64,000 bases of DNA from Bradyrhizobium zhanjiangense (GCF_004114935.1 NZ_CP022221.1:5167001-5231000), one strand, 5' to 3'. Positions 8,139-18,009 are shown, counted from the stretch's first letter. Translations and numbers: made by a program. The notes: generated by a model from the sequence alone, not told the origin.

Positions 8139-9088
8139 GACGCGCTTTCCTTCAAGAACGTCACCAGCGCCGCATTCACCTCCTCGGGCCGCTCCTGCTG
8201 TACCCAATGGCCGGCGCCTTCCAGGATCAGCTTGCGCTTCAGATTGGGCAGCACGCGCTCGAGCTCGTTGACGCGCTTGGCCCCGATCAGGCCGGTGATG
8301 ACGGCGTCTTTGGAGCCGGCGATGAACAGCGAGGGCTGATGGATCTGCGCATCCTGCCAGGGGGCCGTCAGCTCCCAATTGCGGTCGATGTTGCGGTACC
8401 AATTCAACCCGCCGCGGAAACCGGACTTGCGGAAGCACTCGGTGAAATAGGCGAGATCAGCCTCGTTCAGCCAGCCGGGCAGCGGCCCCTCGGCGCCCGC
8501 ATGGCCGAGAAAGCCCTTGCCCTCCTGCACGAACATGGCTGCCGAGGGATCGGCGAGGCCGCGGCCGCCAAGCACGATGCGCATGGTGCGGGCGACGTCG
8601 CGCTCGAGCTCGGCTTCGGCGACGCCGGGCGTCTGGAAATACTGCCAGTAGAAATTGGTGATGCCGCCCTGGCGCAGCAGGTCGAGCGGCTTGCCGCGGC
8701 CTCGGAACGGCGGCGGCACGCTCAGGCCGGCGACCGCCGTGAAGATATCTGGGCGGAACAGCGCCGCGTGCCAGGCGACCGGTGCACCCCAGTCGTGGCC
8801 GACCACCATCGCCTTGCTCTCGCCCAGCGCCTGTACGAGGCCGACGACATCGCCGACCGTGTCGAAGATGGAGTAGGCGGCAACATCAGCCGGCGCCGCG
8901 CTCTGGCCATAGCCGCGCATGTCGGGGGCGACGACGTGAAACCCGGCCTCTGCCAACGCCGGGATCTGGTGGCGCCAGGAATAGGACAGTTCCGGCCAGC
9001 CATGGCACAGCACCACCAGCGGCCCCTGGCCGGCCTCGCGGATGAAGAGCTCGACCCCGTTTGCCTTGATCATCCGGGTTGAGGACAT
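8132..9088 (-). CDS. Alpha/beta hydrolase, soluble epoxide hydrolase-like
   Basis: 318 residues. HGWPE (oxyanion-hole region), DMRGYGQS and the nucleophile elbow VVGHDWGA are seen in order, with Asp as the nucleophile rather than Ser. Later come an acidic residue in the IAGSKDAV region and the catalytic His in EGAGHWVQQE. The cap region contains NFYWQYFQ and LNWYRN tyrosines that in epoxide hydrolases protonate the epoxide oxygen. Asp nucleophile plus these Tyr residues favours epoxide hydrolase over esterase or haloalkane dehalogenase. It is cytoplasmic, with no signal peptide. The physiological substrate is unknown. Confidence 0.85.
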   Translation of the reverse strand: MSSTRMIKANGVELFIREAGQGPLVVLCHGWPELSYSWRHQIPALAEAGFHVVAPDMRGYGQSAAPADVAAYSIFDTVGDVVGLVQALGESKAMVVGHDWGAPVAWHAALFRPDIFTAVAGLSVPPPFRGRGKPLDLLRQGGITNFYWQYFQTPGVAEAELERDVARTMRIVLGGRGLADPSAAMFVQEGKGFLGHAGAEGPLPGWLNEADLAYFTECFRKSGFRGGLNWYRNIDRNWELTAPWQDAQIHQPSLFIAGSKDAVITGLIGAKRVNELERVLPNLKRKLILEGAGHWVQQERPEEVNAALVTFLKESASQ

Positions 9089-9242
9089 TCGCTTTTCCGC
9101 CTTGTTTCAGGGGTTTGGTCGGGAAATATAAGATGCCACGATAGGGGCGCGAGGAGAATCGTGCAATCTCAGGGACAAGCGTCCAGCTCCGTGTTGTTCG
9201 CATCTGTTCCAACTGCTAGAACGCCGCTCTCAGGGCTTGGCC

Positions 9243-10502
9243 ATGGCATTTCGTCCTTCTTTGCTTCGTCGCTCCCGGTTCACCGCCGGTGCGCTGGCGC
9301 GCGGGCTGATCGCGGCGGTTCTGGCCGCGGCCATCGGCTGGGGCGGGGCGCTCTACGCCGCCAACCAGAGCGTGCAGGGCGCCAAGAAGGAAGACACGGG
9401 CTTCGACGGCGACGCCCCGACCGCGATCCTGATGGAGGCCTCCTCGGGCAGCGTGCTGTTCGAGAAGAACGCCGACGAGCTGCGCGCGCCCTCCAGCATG
9501 ATGAAGCTGATGACCGCGGAGGTCGTCTTCAACGCCATCAAGAAGGGCGACATCAAGCTGACCGACGAGTACCGGATCAGCGAGAATGCCTGGCGCAGGG
9601 GCGGCGCGCCCTCGGGCGGCTCGACCATGTTCGCCGCCATCAACAGCAAGGTCTCGGTCGACGATCTCCTGCATGGGGCGATCATCCAGAGCGGCAACGA
9701 TGCCTGCATCGCGCTCGCCGAAGCCATGGCAGGCAACGAGCGGATTTTCGCGGCCGACTTCATGACCAAGCGCGCGCGCGAGCTCGGCCTCACCAGATCG
9801 ACCTTCGCCAACTCCAACGGCTTGCCCGATCCCGGCAACAAGATGACGGTGCGCGAGCTCGGCATCCTCGCCCGCCACATCATCCTGGACTTCCCCGAGT
9901 TCTACAAACTGTTCGGCGAAAAGGAGTTTACCTGGAACAAGATCCGCCAGCCCAACCGCAATCCGCTGCTCAATTCGATGGAAGGCGCTGACGGTCTCAA
10001 AACCGGCTACACCAAGGAAGGCGGCTACGGCATGGTGGGCTCGGCCGTGCAAAACGGCACGCGCCTGATCGTCGTGGTCAACGGGCTCGACGATCCCGAA
10101 GACCGCGCCACGGAAGCCAAGAAGATGCTGGAATGGGGCTTCCGCAATTTCGAGACCCGCGTGCTGATCGCGGCCGAGCAACCCGTCGGCTACGCCAAGG
10201 TGTTCGGCGGCGAGAGCCGCTCGGTCAAGCTCATGGCCAAGACGCCCGTGAAGGTGATGGTGCACAAGAACGGCAGCGACAAGCTGATTGCCCGCATCGT
10301 CTATAGCGGCCCGGTGCGCGCGCCGGTCGAAGCCGGCCAGAGGGTCGGCGTGGTCAAGGTCTGGCGCAGCGGCGCCATCGCGGTGGAGACGCCGGTCTAT
10401 GCTGCCGAAGCGATCGGCACCGGCTCGACCATGCGCCGCGCGATCGACGGCGCCAGCGAGCTCGTGATCGGCATGTTCCGCGCGGGCGCCGAGAAGCTCT
10501 GA
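9243..10502 (+). CDS. D-alanyl-D-alanine carboxypeptidase (penicillin-binding protein 5/6 type)
   Basis: 419 residues from the ATG at 9243; a TTG two codons earlier is open but weaker. An N-terminal hydrophobic segment (GLIAAVLAAAIGWGGALYA) exports the enzyme to the periplasm. The three active-site motifs of serine DD-peptidases are present: SxxK (SSMMK, about residues 84-88), SxN (QSGNDACIAL) and KTG (DGLKTGYTKEGG). A C-terminal domain like that of PBP5 follows (TPVKVMVHKNGSDKL). It would remove the terminal D-Ala from peptidoglycan stem peptides. It precedes tmk by 2 bases and heads a compact run of genes. Confidence 0.92.
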   Translation: MAFRPSLLRRSRFTAGALARGLIAAVLAAAIGWGGALYAANQSVQGAKKEDTGFDGDAPTAILMEASSGSVLFEKNADELRAPSSMMKLMTAEVVFNAIKKGDIKLTDEYRISENAWRRGGAPSGGSTMFAAINSKVSVDDLLHGAIIQSGNDACIALAEAMAGNERIFAADFMTKRARELGLTRSTFANSNGLPDPGNKMTVRELGILARHIILDFPEFYKLFGEKEFTWNKIRQPNRNPLLNSMEGADGLKTGYTKEGGYGMVGSAVQNGTRLIVVVNGLDDPEDRATEAKKMLEWGFRNFETRVLIAAEQPVGYAKVFGGESRSVKLMAKTPVKVMVHKNGSDKLIARIVYSGPVRAPVEAGQRVGVVKVWRSGAIAVETPVYAAEAIGTGSTMRRAIDGASELVIGMFRAGAEKL

Positions 10503-10504
10503 CC

Positions 10505-11191
10505 ATGAGTAAAAGCCCGGTACGGTGGCCGTCTGGACGCGGACGCTTCATCACCTTTGAAGGTGGCGAGGGGGCCGGCAAGTCGACCCAGATCAAGAAG
10601 CTGGCCGACCGTCTCAAGGCGGCAAGGATGCGCATCCTTGTCACGCGCGAGCCAGGCGGCTCGCCGGGCGCCGAGATCATGCGTCATCTGGTGCTGTCAG
10701 GCATGGGCAAGCTGCTTGGACCCGAAGCCGAGACGCTGCTGTTCGCTGCTGCCCGCGACGATCACGTCCGCACCGTTATCCAACCCGCGCTCAGCCAAGG
10801 CATCTGGGTGCTGTGCGACCGCTTCGCCGACTCGACGCGGGCCTATCAGGGCAGCCTCGGCCGCGTGCCAGACGGCCTGATCAACGCGATGCAGCGGGTC
10901 ACGATCGGCGATCTCAAGCCGGATCTCACCATCATCCTCGACCTGCCGGTCGAGATCGGCCTGCAGCGTGCCGCCGCGCGCCGCGGCAGCGCCACGCCCG
11001 ACAGGTTCGAGGGCGAGGATCTCAAGTTCCACCAGGACCTGCGCGACGCCTATCTCAAGATCGCCGCGGAAGATCCCGCGCGTTGCGCGCTGATCGACGC
11101 CAATTCCGATCCCGATACGGTTGCCGGGCGTGTCTGGACGGCGCTGCGCGAACGTCTCCTTCCCACGCCCTCTTCGGTGATTTCCGCATGA
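10505..11191 (+). CDS. tmk: Thymidylate kinase
   Basis: 228 residues. The P-loop GGEGAGKST is at about residues 20-28, with TREPGGSPGAE for substrate binding and a DRFADSTRAYQG motif. A basic lid segment (AAARRGSATPDRFE) closes over the nucleotide. It phosphorylates dTMP to dTDP for DNA synthesis. Its stop overlaps the holB start (ATGA), the usual tmk-holB coupling in proteobacteria. Confidence 0.96.
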   Translation: MSKSPVRWPSGRGRFITFEGGEGAGKSTQIKKLADRLKAARMRILVTREPGGSPGAEIMRHLVLSGMGKLLGPEAETLLFAAARDDHVRTVIQPALSQGIWVLCDRFADSTRAYQGSLGRVPDGLINAMQRVTIGDLKPDLTIILDLPVEIGLQRAAARRGSATPDRFEGEDLKFHQDLRDAYLKIAAEDPARCALIDANSDPDTVAGRVWTALRERLLPTPSSVISA

Positions 11192-12234
11192 GTCCGCGTC
11201 AGACCGAGCGCGAAACCGCCATTGCTCATCCGCGCGAGACGTCGAGGCTGTTCGGGCATCGCGACGCCGAGACGGCGCTGCTGACTGCCTATCGCAGCGG
11301 GCGCATCCCGCATGCCTGGCTGATCGGCGGGCCGCAAGGGATCGGCAAGGCAACGCTGGCCTACCGCATGGCGCGCTTCGTGCTCGCCCATGGCCAGCCG
11401 CTGGCGCCGTCCGTGCAGCACGCCCAAGACCTTGCGATCGATCCCGAGGACGCTGTGGCGCGGCAGGTTGCGGCGAGCTCGCATGGCGGCCTGTTGACGC
11501 TCGAGCGCACCGCGAACGACCGCGGCGTGATGCGCACCGTGATCACCGTCGACGAGACGCGCGAGACGATCGGCTTCTTCGGCTCGACGGCCGCCGCCGA
11601 AGGTTGGCGCGTCTGCATCGTCGATACCGTCGACGAGCTCAATCCAAACGCGGCCAACGCGCTGCTGAAAATCCTCGAAGAGCCGCCGCAGCAATCGCTG
11701 TTCCTGCTGGTGAGCCACGCACCCGCACGCGTGCTCGCCACGATCCAGTCGCGCTGCCGCAAGCTGCGCCTGCGTCCGCTCGTCACGGACGACGTGATCG
11801 GTGCTGCGGCTTCGGCGGCCGACCTCGACCCGAACGATCCCGCCCTGCGCGAAGCGGCGGAGGCCTCCGAGGGCAGTGTAGCGCGGGCGCTGACGCTGCT
11901 CGGCGGTGATGCGCTCAAGCTCCAGCAGCGCACGGCAGCAATGCTCGCGCGTTTGCCGCAGGTCGATCCGCGCGAATTGCACACGCTCGGCGATTCGCTT
12001 GGCACCAGCGACCGCGTCGCGCTTGCCGCCTTCATCGACGGTATCGACCGCTGGATCGCCGAGCGCCTGCATGCGGATGAAGCCAATGCCAACCAGAACC
12101 TGCCGCGCCTTGCGCGGCTAGCTGAGGTATGGGAAAAGATCGTCCGCGCCGCGCGCGACACCGAAACCTACAATCTGGAGCGAAAGCCCTTGGTTTTCTC
12201 GGTGTTCGGCTGGCTGGCGGACGCAACGCGCTAG
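11188..12234 (+). CDS. holB: DNA polymerase III subunit delta'
   Basis: 348 residues from the ATG at 11188, which overlaps the tmk stop by four bases. It has the AAA+ clamp-loader layout: FGHRDAETALLTAYRSGRI, PHAWLIGGPQGIGKATLAY (P-loop), and VDTVDELNPNAANALLKILEEPP, followed by SHAPARVLATIQSRCRKLRL. It is part of the clamp loader that loads the sliding clamp during replication. The position between tmk and metG matches other alphaproteobacteria. Confidence 0.94.
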   Translation: MSPRQTERETAIAHPRETSRLFGHRDAETALLTAYRSGRIPHAWLIGGPQGIGKATLAYRMARFVLAHGQPLAPSVQHAQDLAIDPEDAVARQVAASSHGGLLTLERTANDRGVMRTVITVDETRETIGFFGSTAAAEGWRVCIVDTVDELNPNAANALLKILEEPPQQSLFLLVSHAPARVLATIQSRCRKLRLRPLVTDDVIGAAASAADLDPNDPALREAAEASEGSVARALTLLGGDALKLQQRTAAMLARLPQVDPRELHTLGDSLGTSDRVALAAFIDGIDRWIAERLHADEANANQNLPRLARLAEVWEKIVRAARDTETYNLERKPLVFSVFGWLADATR

Positions 12235-12235
12235 A

Positions 12236-12280
12236 GCATGATCCGGAAAAGTGCGGAGCGGTTTTCCGAAAAGATCATGC
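12236..12280. repeat. REP-like palindrome between holB and metG
   Basis: GCATGATC at 12236-12243 and GATCATGC at 12273-12280 form perfect outer arms. Inside them GGAAAA and TTTTCC pair again. As recalled, this is a frequent intergenic palindrome in Bradyrhizobium. It starts two bases after the holB stop and argues against the ATG at 12238 as the metG start. Confidence 0.75.
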
Positions 12281-12333
12281 AACCTGACGCAGGTTCGTTT
12301 CCAAATTTTGAGAAGCCGGTAAAGGAATTCGTC

Positions 12334-14301
12334 GTGGCAACGCGAGCTAAGAAAACCGCCAAGGGCAAGAGCAGCAAGAAGAAGGCTGCAAAGGTGCTTG
12401 CGCGCAAAGCTGCCAAAAAGACCAAGAAGGCCGCCGCGAAGAAGGGCGTGAAGAAGAGCGCTGCGAAGACGGCAAAACGGGCTGGCAAGAAGGCTACCAA
12501 AAAGCAGGTCGTCGCCAAGAAGGCGGTGAAGAAAGCGGCCAAAAAGCCAGCCACGGCTCCAGTGAAGCCAGCCAAGGCTCCAGCGAAGAAGGTGGCCAAG
12601 AAGGCGAAGGTGACTGCGCCTGCCGCGATCGCAGCGCCGGCTCCTGTCGTCGCGCCACCGAAGGCTGCGAAGCCCAAGGAATCGAAAAAGGCGCCGCGTG
12701 CCCCGAAGCCCGCCATAGTCGCCGCTCCGCAGGCCACTGCTCCGGTCGCCGCCCCCGCGCGCGACAACGTCTTCTACATCACGACGGCGATCGCTTATCC
12801 CAATGGCAGCCCGCATATCGGCCACGCCTATGAAGCGATCGCGACCGACGTGCTGGCGCGCTTCGCGCGGCTCGACGGCAAGGACGTGTTCTTCCTGACC
12901 GGCACCGACGAGCACGGTCAAAAAATGGTTCAGACGGCCGCCGGTGAGAACATGTCCGTCTCCGCGCTCGCGGCGCGCAACGCCGGCCGCTTCAAGGAGA
13001 TGGACGAGCGTCTGAACGTGTCATTCGACCGCTTCATCCGCACCACCGAAGAGCAGCATCATCGCTCCAGCCAGGAGATCTGGCGACGCATGGAAGCGAA
13101 CGGCGACATCTATGCCGACATCTATTCGGGCTGGTACTCGGTCCGTGACGAGGCGTATTACGCCGAGGACGAGACGCGCCTGAACGATGACGGCGTACGG
13201 CTCGGACCGCAGGGTACGCCGGTCGAGTGGGTCGAGGAAAAGAGCTATTTCTTCCGCCTGTCGGCGTACCAGGACAAGCTGCTCAAGCTTTATGCGGATC
13301 ATCCTGATTTCATCGGGCCGGACTCCCGCAAGAACGAGGTGGTAAGCTTCGTCAGAGGGGGCCTGCGCGATCTCTCGATCTCGCGCACCACCTTCGATTG
13401 GGGCGTGAAGGTGCCCGGCGACGAAGAGCACGTGATGTATGTCTGGGTCGACGCGCTGACCAACTACATCACCGGGGTCGGCTTCCCCGACGAGAGCGAC
13501 AACAGCTGGCGCTATTGGCCGGCCGACGTGCACATCATCGGCAAGGACATCATCCGTTTCCATGCGGTGTATTGGCCGGCGTTCCTGATGTCGGCAGGCA
13601 TTCCGCTGCCGAAGCGGGTCTATGCCCACGGCTTTCTGTTCAACAGGGGCGAGAAGATGTCGAAGTCGGTCGGCAATGTCGTCGACCCCTTCAACCTCGC
13701 CGACCAGTATGGCGTCGACCAGATGCGTTATTTCTTCCTGCGCGAGGTGCCGTTCGGCCAGGACGGCAATTACAACCACGAGGCCATTGTCGCGCGCATC
13801 AATGCCGATCTCGCCAACGATCTCGGCAACCTTGCGCAACGCTCGTTGTCGATGATCGCCAAGCAGCTCGGCGGCGTGCTGCCGGAGCCTGGCGAGTTCA
13901 GCGACAACGACAAGGCGATCCTTGCGATGGCCGACGGCATGATCGCCACGTCACGCGAAGCAATGGCGACGCAGCAGATCCATCACTGGCTCAACGCCGT
14001 GTGGGCCGTGGTCGCGGAGGCCAACCGCTATTTCGCGGGCGAGGCGCCGTGGGCGCTCGCCAAGACCGATCCTGTCAGGCAGAAGACCGTGCTCTATGTC
14101 ACCGCCGAAGTCGTGCGCCAGATCGCGATCCTGGCCCTGCCGGCGATGCCGACCGCCTCGGGATTGCTGCTCGACAGCCTCGGCATCCCCGCAGCCGAGC
14201 GCAACTTCGCGGCGCTCGGTGGCACCTCGCGCATCGCTCCGGGCTCGACGCTGCCGGCGCCGAAACCGGCGTTCCCGCGCTACATCGAGCCGGCGGCCTG
14301 A
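12334..14301 (+). CDS. metG: Methionyl-tRNA synthetase with Lys/Ala-rich N-terminal extension
   Basis: 655 residues from a GTG at 12334 with AAGGA 8 bases upstream; the earlier ATG at 12238 lies in a REP-like palindrome and is rejected. Residues 1 to about 142 are a histone-H1-like tail of repeated AKK, KKAA and KAPAKK units turning into Ala/Pro. The class I synthetase core starts near residue 143 ([15 protein letters not shown]) with PHIGH at 160-164 and KMSKS at about 441-445. The usual zinc-knuckle cysteines are replaced by [13 protein letters not shown], as in zinc-free MetRS. The C-terminal anticodon-binding domain is present; there is no appended EMAP-like tRNA-binding domain. It charges tRNA-Met. 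Confidence 0.94.
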   Translation: MATRAKKTAKGKSSKKKAAKVLARKAAKKTKKAAAKKGVKKSAAKTAKRAGKKATKKQVVAKKAVKKAAKKPATAPVKPAKAPAKKVAKKAKVTAPAAIAAPAPVVAPPKAAKPKESKKAPRAPKPAIVAAPQATAPVAAPARDNVFYITTAIAYPNGSPHIGHAYEAIATDVLARFARLDGKDVFFLTGTDEHGQKMVQTAAGENMSVSALAARNAGRFKEMDERLNVSFDRFIRTTEEQHHRSSQEIWRRMEANGDIYADIYSGWYSVRDEAYYAEDETRLNDDGVRLGPQGTPVEWVEEKSYFFRLSAYQDKLLKLYADHPDFIGPDSRKNEVVSFVRGGLRDLSISRTTFDWGVKVPGDEEHVMYVWVDALTNYITGVGFPDESDNSWRYWPADVHIIGKDIIRFHAVYWPAFLMSAGIPLPKRVYAHGFLFNRGEKMSKSVGNVVDPFNLADQYGVDQMRYFFLREVPFGQDGNYNHEAIVARINADLANDLGNLAQRSLSMIAKQLGGVLPEPGEFSDNDKAILAMADGMIATSREAMATQQIHHWLNAVWAVVAEANRYFAGEAPWALAKTDPVRQKTVLYVTAEVVRQIAILALPAMPTASGLLLDSLGIPAAERNFAALGGTSRIAPGSTLPAPKPAFPRYIEPAA

Positions 14302-14314
14302 GGGCGGTCGCGCG

Positions 14315-15103
14315 ATGCTGGTCGACAGTCACTGCCACCTGGATTTTCCAGACTTCGCGGAAGATCTCGACGGGATCGTGTCGCGTGCGCGTGCGGCCGG
14401 CGTCAAGCGCATGGTCACGATCTCGACGCGGGTGGGGAAGCTGAACGATCTCGTCAGGATCGCCGATCGCTATGACGATGTCTATTGCTCGGTAGGCACT
14501 CATCCACATAACGCGGATGAGGAGGATGGCATCGCGCCGGATGAGCTGATCGCGCTGACGCAGCATCCCAAGGTCGTCGCGCTCGGCGAAGCCGGGCTCG
14601 ATTATTTCTACGACAACGGCTCACCGGAGGCGCAGGCGAGGGGCTTTCGCGCCCACATCGCCGCCGCCCGCGCCACCGGCCTGCCGCTGGTGATCCACAC
14701 CCGCGAAGCCGACGAGGATTGTGCCCGTATCCTGGAAGAGGAGGTCGGACGCGGATCGTTTCGCGCGGTGCTGCATTGTTACACCGGCGGGCGTGAGCTC
14801 GCGCTGAAGGCGGTTTCGCTTGGGCTGTATATCGGCTTCACGGGTATCCTGACCTTCAAGAAGTCGGACTCCCTGCGCGCGCTTGCGGCCGAACTGCCGT
14901 CGGACCGTATTCTGGTTGAAACAGACTCGCCCTATCTTGCGCCCGGAAAATTCCGCGGCAAACGCAACGAGCCGGCCTATGTGGTCGAGGTCGCAAAGGT
15001 GCTCGCTGAGGCGCGCGGCGTGTCGTTGGATGAGATCTCGCGCCAGACCACCGAAAATTTCTTTCGTCTGTTCTCAAAGGTGAAGGCTTCAGGAGACGCA
15101 TGA
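14315..15103 (+). CDS. tatD: TatD-family hydrolase (metal-dependent DNase)
   Basis: 262 residues from the ATG at 14315, 13 bases after metG. Metal-ligand motifs of the TatD amidohydrolase fold are present: DSHCHLDF at the N-terminus, SVGTHPHNA, ALGEAGLDYFY, PLVIHTREA, LHCYTGG and VETDSPYL. Family members have 3'-5' exonuclease activity; the cellular role is probably DNA repair or turnover. The stop overlaps the next start by four bases. The metG-tatD-MBL order is common in alphaproteobacteria. Confidence 0.93.
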   Translation: MLVDSHCHLDFPDFAEDLDGIVSRARAAGVKRMVTISTRVGKLNDLVRIADRYDDVYCSVGTHPHNADEEDGIAPDELIALTQHPKVVALGEAGLDYFYDNGSPEAQARGFRAHIAAARATGLPLVIHTREADEDCARILEEEVGRGSFRAVLHCYTGGRELALKAVSLGLYIGFTGILTFKKSDSLRALAAELPSDRILVETDSPYLAPGKFRGKRNEPAYVVEVAKVLAEARGVSLDEISRQTTENFFRLFSKVKASGDA

Positions 15104-15897
15104 CGCTGACGCTGACGATCCTGGGCTGCGGCTCATCCGCCGGCGTGCCGCGCCCGGCGCTCGGCTGGGGCGCCTGCGATCCCAACAATCCCAAGAATCG
15201 CCGTCGTCGCTGCTCCCTGCTGGTCGAACGAAAATCCGAGCACGGCACCACACGCATCGTGATCGACACGTCGCCGGACCTGCGCGAGCAGTTGCTTTCG
15301 ACCAATGTCGACCACATCGACGCGGTGTTCCTGACCCACGAGCACGCCGATCAGACCCATGGCATGGACGACCTGCGCTCGGTCGTCATGCATATGCGAC
15401 GCCGCATCCCGACCTACTTCAACCTGTCGACCGCCAAGGACATCATGGCGCGGTTCTCCTACTGCTTCATCTCGCCGGAGGGCAGCGACTATCCGCCGAT
15501 CCTGACGCGGCATTCGATCGAGGCGGGCGAAAGCCAGACCATCCTGGGGAAGGGCGGCGCGGTGACGATGGCCGCCTTCCTGGTGCAGCACGGCAACATT
15601 CCCGCGCTCGGCTACCGCATCGGGGATGCCGCCTACACACCAGACCTCAACGACATCCCGCGCGAGAGCTGGGGCGCATTGGAAAATCTGGACCTCTGGA
15701 TCGTCGACGGCCTGCGCTACACCAGTCATGTCAGCCATTTCAGCATCAACGATGCGCTGTCGTGGATCGAACGTTTCAAGCCGAAGCGTGCGGTCATCAC
15801 CAACATGACCGCCGACGTCGATTACGAGGTCATCAGGCAGTCGCTGCCTACGGGCGTGGTACCGGCCTATGACGGGCTGCGGCTGGAGACGCAGTAA
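15100..15897 (+). CDS. MBL-fold metallo-hydrolase (PhnP-like)
   Basis: 265 residues. The metal-binding motif THEHADQTHGMDDLR is of the HxHxDH type, with further His residues in LVQHGNIPALGYR and the TSHVSHFSI region. The N-terminus (TILGCGSSAGVPRP) resembles PhnP and RNase Z-like phosphodiesterases. The likely activity is hydrolysis of a cyclic phosphodiester, but the substrate is not known. It overlaps tatD by ATGA, so it is in the same operon. Confidence 0.88.
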   Translation: MTLTLTILGCGSSAGVPRPALGWGACDPNNPKNRRRRCSLLVERKSEHGTTRIVIDTSPDLREQLLSTNVDHIDAVFLTHEHADQTHGMDDLRSVVMHMRRRIPTYFNLSTAKDIMARFSYCFISPEGSDYPPILTRHSIEAGESQTILGKGGAVTMAAFLVQHGNIPALGYRIGDAAYTPDLNDIPRESWGALENLDLWIVDGLRYTSHVSHFSINDALSWIERFKPKRAVITNMTADVDYEVIRQSLPTGVVPAYDGLRLETQ

Positions 15898-15965
15898 ACC
15901 CGCGGTGGAAATTCTCCTGCCAGGCGGCATACTCCTTGCTTGCGCCGGCCCCATCATGTTGATCT

Positions 15966-15986
15966 AACGTCTGAAAGACAGGCGTT
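15966..15986. promoter_or_regulatory. Imperfect inverted repeat upstream of a TRAP operon
   Basis: AACGTCTG-AAAGA-CAGGCGTT: arms of eight bases with one mismatch, about 70 bases before the first TRAP gene. It is a candidate operator. The rest of 15898-16053 shows nothing else I can name. Confidence 0.3.
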
Positions 15987-16053
15987 TGACAGGGCGATAT
16001 TCAAGCAGGGCCGGCAGCTGATGTGCAATCGCCGGGTCGGTTGAATCGCCTCA

Positions 16054-16656
16054 GTGCGAGGATGGGGATTGCGTTTGGCAGGCGACGATGTAGCGGCTCA
16101 GGGACTGGTGCGACGCGCTCTGGATCTCCTCTATCTCGGCGCGGGCTACGCCGCGGGGGTCTTCCTGGTTGCGATCTTTGCAATCATGATGGTCATGTCG
16201 GTCGGGCGTCAGTTTGCGATCAACATTCCCGCAGGTGACGATTTCGCGTCCTGGTGCATGGCTGCAATGGCTTTCCTCGGTCTCGCGCACACCTTCAAGC
16301 GCGGAGAGATGATCCGCGTCGGCCTGCTGCTGGAGCATCTGCACGGGCGGACCAAGCAGGTCGCGGAGATAGTCGCGCTGGGCATCGCCACCGCATTCAT
16401 CCTCTACTTCACCCGGCATGCCGTGCAGATGACCTACGATTCCTGGCGCTTCAACGACGTGGCGCAGGGCGTCGTCGCGCTTCCACTCTGGATTCCGCAG
16501 CTCGGCTTTGCCGGCGGCCTTGCGATCCTGTCGATCGCGCTGATCGATGAAATGGTCAATGTCGTCGGCGGCAACCGGCCGAGCTACGAGAAGGGCTCGC
16601 CGGACGAGACGCCCGACGAGTTCATCGAGCGCATCTCGCAGGGCGGCGGAGGTTGA
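16054..16656 (+). CDS. TRAP transporter small permease (DctQ)
   Basis: 200 residues from GTG 16054; TTG codons at 16069 and 16075 are alternatives, and a GAGG at 16058 fits the first of these better. Four hydrophobic segments are visible, the first being YLGAGYAAGVFLVAIFAIMMVMSV. The sequence DDFASWCMAAMAFLGLAHTFKRGEMIRV is the DctQ family signature. It forms the membrane complex with DctM and receives substrate from the periplasmic DctP. The gene is 2 bases from dctM. Confidence 0.88.
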   Translation: MRGWGLRLAGDDVAAQGLVRRALDLLYLGAGYAAGVFLVAIFAIMMVMSVGRQFAINIPAGDDFASWCMAAMAFLGLAHTFKRGEMIRVGLLLEHLHGRTKQVAEIVALGIATAFILYFTRHAVQMTYDSWRFNDVAQGVVALPLWIPQLGFAGGLAILSIALIDEMVNVVGGNRPSYEKGSPDETPDEFIERISQGGGG

Positions 16657-16658
16657 CC

Positions 16659-17972
16659 ATGGCCAATCTCGGCATGATCGAGCTGTCGTTCGTCCTGCTC
16701 GGTGTCATGATCCTGCTGCTGGGCAGCGGCGTCTGGATCGCGGTCTCGCTCGGACTGGTCGGCTTCGTGGCGATGGCGCTGACCACGAGCCTGCCACTCG
16801 GCTCGGTGCTTGCGACCACCACGTGGAGCGCAAGCTCGTCCTGGACGCTGGCCGCGCTACCGTTGTTCATCTGGATGGGAGAGATTCTTTTCCGCACCAA
16901 ATTGTCGGAGGAAATGTTCCGCGGTCTGTCGCCCTGGGTGCAGTGGCTGCCGGGGCGGTTGACGCATGTGAATGTGATCGGCTGCGGCATCTTTGCGGCG
17001 GTGTCGGGCTCGTCGGCCGCGACTTGTGCAACCATCGGCAAGATCGCGCTGCCGGAACTCGACAAGCGTGGCTACGACAAGAGCCTGAGCCTCGGCTCGC
17101 TCGCGGGCTCCGGCACGCTCGGCCTCTTGATTCCGCCCTCGATCCCGATGGTGGTCTATGCGGTCACGGCGAATGTCTCCGTGCTTCAAGTGTTTCTCGG
17201 CGGCTTCCTGCCGGGCGTGCTCGTGATTGTGCTCTATTCCGGCTACATCATCATCTGGTCGCTGCTCAACCCGAAGAAGATTCCGCCGCGCGATCCGCCG
17301 ATGCCATTCCGGCAGAAGCTCCGCGAGTCGGGCAAGCTCGCGCCCTGCCTGCTATTGATCCTGGCGGTCTTCCTTTCGCTCGTTCTCGGCTTTGCGACAG
17401 CGACCGAATGCGCCGCATGGGGTGTCTCGGGCGCGCTGCTGCTGGCGTGGTGGAGCGGCACGCTCACGCGCAAGAACTTCCTCGAGAGCATCATGAGCGC
17501 GACGCGCCTGACCTGCATGATCATGCTGATCTTGGCAGGCGCGGCCTACACCACGGCTGCGATGGCCTATACGGGTATCCCTGCGGCGCTCGCCACCTGG
17601 GTCCAGGGGCAGCAGCTCACACCAAGCATGCTCGCCCTCTATCTCAGCATCATGTACATCATCCTGGGATGCCTGATCGACGGCATCTCGATGATCGTCC
17701 TGACCGCCGTCATCGTGCTGCCCATGGTCAAGCAGGCCGGCCTCGATCTGGTCTGGTTCGGCGTCTATCTCATCATTCACGTCGAGATGGCGCAGATCAC
17801 GCCGCCGGTCGGTTTCAACCTGTTCGTGCTTCAGAACATGAGCGGCCGCGATACGTTCACCGTCGCGCGGGCGGCATTTCCATTCTTCATTCTGCTGCTG
17901 GCTGCCGTGTTCATCATCACGGAGTATCCGCAGATCGTGATGTTCTTGCCCAAGCTTGCTTTCCCAGACTGA
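16659..17972 (+). CDS. TRAP transporter large permease (DctM)
   Basis: 437 residues from the ATG at 16659 with GGAGG upstream. It is highly hydrophobic, with about 12 segments. Family hallmarks include LPLFIWMGEILFRTKLSEEMF, GSLAGSGTLGLLIPPSIPMVVY and HVEMAQITPPVGFNLFVLQ. It carries the sodium-driven transport path for an organic acid or related solute. The operon order Q-M-P differs from the usual P-Q-M. Confidence 0.94.
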   Translation: MANLGMIELSFVLLGVMILLLGSGVWIAVSLGLVGFVAMALTTSLPLGSVLATTTWSASSSWTLAALPLFIWMGEILFRTKLSEEMFRGLSPWVQWLPGRLTHVNVIGCGIFAAVSGSSAATCATIGKIALPELDKRGYDKSLSLGSLAGSGTLGLLIPPSIPMVVYAVTANVSVLQVFLGGFLPGVLVIVLYSGYIIIWSLLNPKKIPPRDPPMPFRQKLRESGKLAPCLLLILAVFLSLVLGFATATECAAWGVSGALLLAWWSGTLTRKNFLESIMSATRLTCMIMLILAGAAYTTAAMAYTGIPAALATWVQGQQLTPSMLALYLSIMYIILGCLIDGISMIVLTAVIVLPMVKQAGLDLVWFGVYLIIHVEMAQITPPVGFNLFVLQNMSGRDTFTVARAAFPFFILLLAAVFIITEYPQIVMFLPKLAFPD

Positions 17973-18009
17973 CGTACCGCTTTTCAAATTGACTGTGAGG
18001 AGAAGCCCG

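Noticed and set aside
12238..12333. ATG at 12238 as the metG start
   Set aside because: It falls inside a REP-like palindrome two bases after the holB stop and has no ribosome-binding site; the GTG at 12334 has AAGGA at good spacing.
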